A stretch of 52,023 nt of DNA from DATDRS01 sp035291605. Its GTDB lineage: Bacteria; Chloroflexota; Anaerolineae; Anaerolineales; UBA6663. Shown piece by piece: positions 48,170-52,023 of this stretch. A program made the translations under genes and the position numbers. The DNA is taken from positions 1 to 52,023 of the forward strand of contig DATDRS010000494.1 of assembly GCA_035291605.1 (NCBI GenBank), in the 5' to 3' direction. The stretch's first letter is position 1. Each line of letters opens with the position of its first letter. The notes beneath the pieces are model-generated. The model worked only from the letters and a program-made list of their open reading frames with translations, was not told the origin of the DNA and ran no database searches.

Positions 48170-49378
48170 ATGTCCACCGAACCGACCGCTCCCCAACACC
48201 AGGCTCAAATTTTTGAATGCCCCCAGTGCGGCGCGCCGCGCTTGGACTACGACCCGGCGACCGGCGGCCTCAAATGCCCGCAGTGCGGCCACACGCAAGC
48301 CATCGCCGCCTCGCAAGCCGCCGTCGAGGAGCGCGATCTCACCACGGCGCTCACGGATGCGGGCAAAGCGCGCGGCTATGGGCGCGAGATGAAAGCCGTC
48401 AGGTGCGACGCCTGCGGGGCGACCACCCAGGTTGACCCGGCGGTGGCCTCTACCCTGTGCCCGTTCTGCGGCTCCACACAGGTGCTGGAGCAAAAGCCCG
48501 ATCCCAACCTCATCCGGCCGGAGTCGGTCATCCCGTTCCAACTCACTAGCGATCAGGCGTATCAGAATTACAAGAAATGGCTGGGGAAAGGCTTCTTCCG
48601 CCCGAAGGATGTGCTGCAGCGTTCCGGCGCGGCGCAGATTCAGGGTGTGTACCTGCCCTTCTGGACGTTCGACGCCCACGCGGAATCCCGATGGACGGCT
48701 GAGTCCGGCGACTACTATTACGAAACCGAGCGCTACACGACGACCGAGAACGGCAAGCGCGTGACCAAGACGCGGCAGGTGCGCAAGGTGCGCTGGTACC
48801 CGACCTCCGGCCATCATAGCGACGACTACGACGACGTGCTCGCCTCCGGCTCGACCTCCGGCGACCAGGCCATGCTGCGAAAGATCGAGCCGTTCGAAAC
48901 GACCAGACTCCTCCCCTACAAGCCGGACTACCTGTCAGGCTGGGCGGCTGAGGCCTATCGCATCCCGCTGGCCGACGCGTGGAAGACGGGCCAGGACCTC
49001 ATCCGCAAAGATGAGCACGATAAGTGCGAGCGGCAGGTGCCCGGCGATACGCACCGCAACCTGAACGTGCGCACTCAACTTTCAAACACGACTTACAAGC
49101 ACGTCCTGCTCCCGGTCTTCCTCGCCAACTACCGCTACAACACCAAGCCGTATCACTTCATGGTCAACGGGCAGACCGGCGAAGTGCAGGGCCAGGCCCC
49201 GATTGACTGGGTCAAGGTCGCCATTGTCGCCGCCATCGTCATCGCCATCCTGCTCGTCCTGCTCTTCGTCTTCGGCCAGGCCGAGGGCAGCAGCGGCAGC
49301 CTGCTCCCGGCGGTTCAACACACGTGGCTGATGCTCCAAAATCACCTCGCCACTGCCCCGCCCCTCCTCCTACTTTGA
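48170..49378 (+). CDS. Zinc-ribbon membrane-anchored protein
   Basis: 402 residues. Four CxxC knuckles (17/20, 36/39, 79/82, 97/100) form two zinc ribbons. A conserved middle domain follows (VIPFQLTSDQAYQNYKKWLG, GVYLPFWTFDAHAESRWTAE, TTRLLPYKPDYLSGWAAEAY, HVLLPVFLANYRYNTKPYHF, VNGQTGEVQGQAPIDWVKV), then one membrane helix (AIVAAIVIAILLVLLFVFG). The family is often annotated as a zinc-finger or PriA-like domain protein; its function is unknown. The soluble part should be cytoplasmic. It seems to be transcribed alone from a leaderless promoter. Confidence 0.85.
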   Translation: MSTEPTAPQHQAQIFECPQCGAPRLDYDPATGGLKCPQCGHTQAIAASQAAVEERDLTTALTDAGKARGYGREMKAVRCDACGATTQVDPAVASTLCPFCGSTQVLEQKPDPNLIRPESVIPFQLTSDQAYQNYKKWLGKGFFRPKDVLQRSGAAQIQGVYLPFWTFDAHAESRWTAESGDYYYETERYTTTENGKRVTKTRQVRKVRWYPTSGHHSDDYDDVLASGSTSGDQAMLRKIEPFETTRLLPYKPDYLSGWAAEAYRIPLADAWKTGQDLIRKDEHDKCERQVPGDTHRNLNVRTQLSNTTYKHVLLPVFLANYRYNTKPYHFMVNGQTGEVQGQAPIDWVKVAIVAAIVIAILLVLLFVFGQAEGSSGSLLPAVQHTWLMLQNHLATAPPLLLL

Positions 49379-49398
49379 GCCTGTGCCAACTTACACAT

Positions 49399-50013
49399 TC
49401 ACGCACTTGCTCTCTTCCCCAACTCCGCATACCCCGCCTCCCCCAGCGCCAGTTTCACCTCGGCCTCAAACAGCCGGTAAACCGGGATTGGCGCTTCAGG
49501 CGCAGCGCGCTGGCAGTCGCCGCCTTTGATGTAAAGCGGGTTCGCCTCGTCCAGCTTGACGACGTGCCGGACGAAGGTCATTGGGTGCATCGCGCAGTAG
49601 AAGGGCTTGAAGCGCCAGGGATGTTCCCCGGCGGCGATGCTCGCCGCCTGCAGGGCGCACTTCCGGTCGGGGCGGAGGAAGACGCAGTTGTGCCCGGTCG
49701 GATGCGTGGGTTCTTCGACGACGACTGTGCTCGTCAGCATCCCACCGTCGGGGTGATCGTGCTCGGGTTCGAGAACCCCGTCAAACCACCGCTCGGGGTC
49801 CCGGCGGTCCGGCGGCAGGTGGGGCACAATCAATTCTTGATGCGCCAGGATGTCCTCGGCCTGCTTGACGTTGATGGATACGCCCCACCCGCAACAATGA
49901 GCCTGACATTCGTCAAGGCGGCAGCGGCGGATGGGGCGCGTCTCCAGGAGCTGAGGGTGCACCGCCGCGCCGTCAATCAGCAGCGGCTCGTCGTCTTCGT
50001 CGGTTGTGCGCAT
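49399..50013 (-). CDS. Cysteine-cluster protein (YkgJ/DUF3109-like)
   Basis: 204 residues. Eight cysteines stand in metal-binding spacing: CRLDECQAHCC (31-41), NC (110), KC (119), FYC (140) and GGDC (167). This is characteristic of YkgJ/DUF3109-type proteins thought to bind a zinc or iron-sulfur cluster. The ATG at 50013 has GAGGGAGAGG upstream, and a TGCTACACT extended -10 box lies at 50049-50041. Upstream in-frame starts would run through a region shared with the divergent promoter. The biochemical role is unknown. Confidence 0.75.
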   Translation of the reverse strand: MRTTDEDDEPLLIDGAAVHPQLLETRPIRRCRLDECQAHCCGWGVSINVKQAEDILAHQELIVPHLPPDRRDPERWFDGVLEPEHDHPDGGMLTSTVVVEEPTHPTGHNCVFLRPDRKCALQAASIAAGEHPWRFKPFYCAMHPMTFVRHVVKLDEANPLYIKGGDCQRAAPEAPIPVYRLFEAEVKLALGEAGYAELGKRASA

Positions 50014-50111
50014 AGGCCTCTCCCTCAGGGGGTTTGCATCAGTGTAGCACGAGAAAGCACAAAGGCAAGAGGCTATTCGAGTCCATCCGGAATTTTCAAG
50101 TGCGGGCAGTA

Positions 50112-50117
50112 TATAAT
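50112..50117 (+). promoter_or_regulatory. -10 box before the DUF4058 remnant/HAD gene
   Basis: TATAAT (50112-50117) lies 26 bases before ATG 50144, with a GGAG site between them. No good -35 box was seen. Confidence 0.5.
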
Positions 50118-50143
50118 AGGGGCGCAGGAACTGGAGCAGTCCG

Positions 50144-50272
50144 ATGAGCGGCTCACCTTTCCCCGGCATGGATCCATACCTCGAGGGCGATTTGTGGACG
50201 GCGTTCCACGCCGATTTCGCGCACCAGATTCAGGCACAACTACACTTGCCCCCTTCTCCAACTCTCTCATGA
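50144..50272 (+). pseudogene. Truncated DUF4058 gene (5' end only)
   Basis: The 42-codon frame starts MSGSPFPGMDPYLEGDLW, the hallmark N-terminus of the DUF4058 family, whose members are normally about 250 residues. Similarity stops after about 33 codons; the frame then ends at TGA 50270-50272, overlapping the HAD start codon (ATGA). The rest of the gene is gone. The remnant keeps a promoter and a ribosome-binding site and may now serve as a translated leader for the HAD gene. Confidence 0.75.
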
Positions 50273-51012
50273 TTCGCGGCGTTATCTTCGACCTCGGCTC
50301 GACGCTTCTCTACAACGAGTACGATCACAACTGGCACGCCATCCTCCCCCGCATGCGCGCGGATCTGCTCACGCATCTGCAGGCTGCCGGATATGACCTC
50401 GACCCGCCGGCCTTCCTCAACCGGTTCACGGCCAAAGTTTACGAATTCAACCAGCAGCGGCAGACCGACTGGGTGGAATACACGACTGCCTGGATTCTGA
50501 AGACGACGCTGGAGGAACTGGGCGCGCCGCCGCCCTCGCCCCAATTCATCGCCACGGCGCTCAAGGCGTACTATGCCTACAGCGAGGCGCTCTGGCGGCC
50601 GATGCCCGGCGTCTACGAAACGCTGGCCTATCTCGCCGCCTCCGGTCTGAGTCTCGCCATCCTCTCCAACGCCGGCGACGACGAAAACGTGCAGCGGCTG
50701 ATTGACAACGCGCGCCTGCGCGCTTACTTCGATCCGATCGTCGTCTCGGCGGCCGTCGGCATCCGCAAGCCCAACCCGAGGATTTTCGACCTGGCGCTGA
50801 AGCCGTGGGGCTTGACGCCGGGCGAATGCGCGATGGTCGGCGACACGCTTGGCGCCGACATCCTCGGCGCGCAGCTCGCCGGCCTGCACGACGTCTGGCT
50901 CACCGCCCGCGCCGACCATCCGGCGAACCACGCGCACGATGGGAACATCATCCCTACGCGCCGGATCGCGGCGCTCGCGGATCTGCCCGCGCTGTTAGCG
51001 CAAATTCGATGA
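50269..51012 (+). CDS. HAD-superfamily hydrolase with altered motif I
   Basis: 247 residues, HAD subfamily I with helical cap (residues 15-95). Motif I is FDLGSTL (Asp8), motif II SNAGDD, motif III lysine in GIRKPNP, motif IV GDTLGADILGA. The second aspartate of the usual DxDxT is Gly10, as in other members reading FDLGxTL, so the general acid is missing and turnover as a phosphatase may be slow or changed. The start at 50269 is translationally coupled to the DUF4058 remnant. The SnoaL-like gene follows with an overlapping ATG. Confidence 0.85.
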   Translation: MIRGVIFDLGSTLLYNEYDHNWHAILPRMRADLLTHLQAAGYDLDPPAFLNRFTAKVYEFNQQRQTDWVEYTTAWILKTTLEELGAPPPSPQFIATALKAYYAYSEALWRPMPGVYETLAYLAASGLSLAILSNAGDDENVQRLIDNARLRAYFDPIVVSAAVGIRKPNPRIFDLALKPWGLTPGECAMVGDTLGADILGAQLAGLHDVWLTARADHPANHAHDGNIIPTRRIAALADLPALLAQIR

Positions 51013-51434
51013 TGGACGCGACGGAAGCGGTCCTCATCGCCAACGAAAATTTCTACCGGGCCTTGAGCCTGGCCGACCTCGGCGCGATGCAGCGCGTGTG
51101 GCTGGCCTCGGAAGACGCCGTCTGTCTGCATCCGGGTTGGCCGCCCCTGCACGGGTGGAAGGCGATCCATGCAAGCTGGGAGCGCATCTTCGAGAATCAG
51201 GGGCCGCTCCACGTCTGGCCGAGCGATGCCGAGGTGCGCCTCTTCGGACAAACGGCCGAGGTCACCTGCATCGAAAACATTGACACGGCCCGCATCGCGG
51301 GATCCGGCGTCCTCCAAACGCGCGCGACCAATATTTTCCGCCTGGTCAGCCAGGCGTGGAAAATGCTCGAGCATCACGCCGTGTCGCTGCCTGCCGGCGG
51401 CGCAAAGCGAGTCGAGCCGTTCTCGTCAAACTAG
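51009..51434 (+). CDS. SnoaL-like / NTF2-fold protein
   Basis: 141 residues of the SnoaL_3/DUF4440 type: ANENFYRALSLADLGAMQRVW, CLHPGWPPLHGWKAIHASWE (around His/Trp positions typical of the family), then SDAEVRLFGQTAEVTCIEN, ATNIFRLV and WKMLEHHA. These small cone-shaped dimers bind or isomerise small ligands; the ligand here is unknown. The start overlaps the HAD stop by four bases, and the metallo-beta-lactamase-fold gene follows after 10 bases, so the three form one transcript. Confidence 0.88.
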   Translation: MMDATEAVLIANENFYRALSLADLGAMQRVWLASEDAVCLHPGWPPLHGWKAIHASWERIFENQGPLHVWPSDAEVRLFGQTAEVTCIENIDTARIAGSGVLQTRATNIFRLVSQAWKMLEHHAVSLPAGGAKRVEPFSSN

Positions 51435-51444
51435 GAGCACGGTA

Positions 51445-52023
51445 TGCCCTCACCGACCTTTACCCAACTTACGCCCCACATCTTCAAGCTTGATCTTCCC
51501 TTCTTTGTGCCCGTCGGAGTCTTCCTGGTCAGGAATAGCGACGGCTGGACCGTGGTGGACGCGGGCGCGCCGGGGTTTGAAGAGGTCATCTTCGCGCAAA
51601 TCCTGGCGCAGACCGGCGGCGAAAAGCCGAAGCGGCTCATCCTCACGCACGGTCATCTCGACCACGCCGCCGCCGCGCAGCGCATGCGCGACGAGTGGAA
51701 GGTGCTCATCGCCGCCGGGCGCGCGGAGTTTCCTTACCTCATCGGCTCGGAACGCTATCGGCGCATCCCCAGCCGGGACCTGTTATACCCGCTCCTCCAA
51801 ATCTCGCCGCCGGCCCTGTTTGGTCGCAATATCCAGCTGCCGCTGGACGAGGGCATGGTCATGGACGGGCTGGAGGTCTTCCACGTTCCCGGCCACGCGC
51901 CGGGGATGGCGGCCCTGCTCCACCGCGCCGACCGCGCGCTCCTCTGCGCCGATACGTTCATGAACCTCAGCAACAAACTCGGCGACCCGCTCGGCCCGTT
52001 CACCTACGACAACGCCCTCAACC
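51445..52023 (+). CDS. Metallo-beta-lactamase-fold hydrolase, cut by the window end
   Basis: 193 codons are visible, with no stop before 52023. The metal motif THGHLDHA (His69, His71, Asp73, His74), VPGHAPG (His151) and CADTF (Asp170) complete most of the binuclear site. Members include glyoxalase II, lactonases and thioesterases; the exact type cannot be told. The N-terminus (ITPH-like LTPHIFKLDLPFFVPVGVFLV) is normal for the family. It is probably co-transcribed with the HAD and SnoaL-like genes. Confidence 0.88.

Noticed and set aside
49324..50268. 315-residue N-terminal extension of the HAD hydrolase
   Set aside because: It runs antisense through the cysteine-cluster gene, which has eight well-placed cysteines, and through the DUF4058 remnant in another frame.

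Overview
The window is a GC-rich bacterial chromosome segment, densely coding on both strands. It has no rRNA, tRNA, CRISPR array or recognisable transposon. Gene content and style point to a member of the Chloroflexota, probably Anaerolineae-like. The signs are a zinc-ribbon membrane protein with many PDWL motifs, a membrane locus built around a MutL-like ATPase, an LPGTG-tailed protein with Thr/Pro-rich stalk, many hydrolase/transferase fusions, hairpin-rich spacers and several apparently leaderless genes. This assignment is inference from gene families, not a measured placement.

Layout. 1-7490: small membrane protein; alpha/beta-hydrolase–GNAT fusion; Uma2 nuclease-like protein; the two subunits of a family-I CoA-transferase separated by a tandem PPK2 pair and an alpha/beta-hydrolase; LiaF-like membrane protein. 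7580-11470: an ECF sigma factor followed by a protein joining an anti-sigma-like N-terminus to an O6-alkylguanine-DNA alkyltransferase; then, behind a near-consensus promoter, a 48-residue membrane peptide, Lrp/AsnC regulator, EamA exporter and PhzF-family enzyme. 11500-13300 (minus): DinB/ClbS-like protein and galactokinase. 13370-21300: a gene fragment, a structured leader, a complete sulfate ABC transporter whose ATPase carries two C-terminal UspA-like domains, and a two-component system. 21308-23938 (minus): XPB-N-like helicase-associated protein and lipid kinase.

24318-33121 is a compact eight-gene run encoding a membrane-associated machine of unknown function: small protein, DUF6754-like protein, two polytopic proteins, a 964-residue zinc-ribbon/PDWL protein with an extracellular domain, a MutL/GlmL-type ASKHA ATPase with no mutase nearby, a barrel/KOW protein and an LPGTG-tailed protein. 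It ends at a textbook terminator. This is the best candidate for an undescribed system.

33234-37212: AAA ATPase with OmpR-type DNA-binding domain plus a REC–histidine kinase, then a convergent phosphohexomutase. 37293-41981: glycerate kinase and solute-binding lipoprotein (minus), xseA-xseB, DUF212 protein. 41956-43539: MurJ-like flippase (minus). 43866-52023: trans-sulfuration PLP enzyme, large GT39-type glycosyltransferase, zinc-ribbon membrane protein, cysteine-cluster protein (minus), a DUF4058 remnant fused in context to a HAD phosphatase, a SnoaL-like protein and a metallo-beta-lactamase-fold protein cut by the window end.

Recurrent small-scale features are (i) perfect hairpins built from a few recurring words such as ACTCCCAAA, which also appear in frame inside the glycosyltransferase gene, and (ii) -10 boxes placed 6-7 nt before the start codon at five genes, indicating leaderless transcripts.
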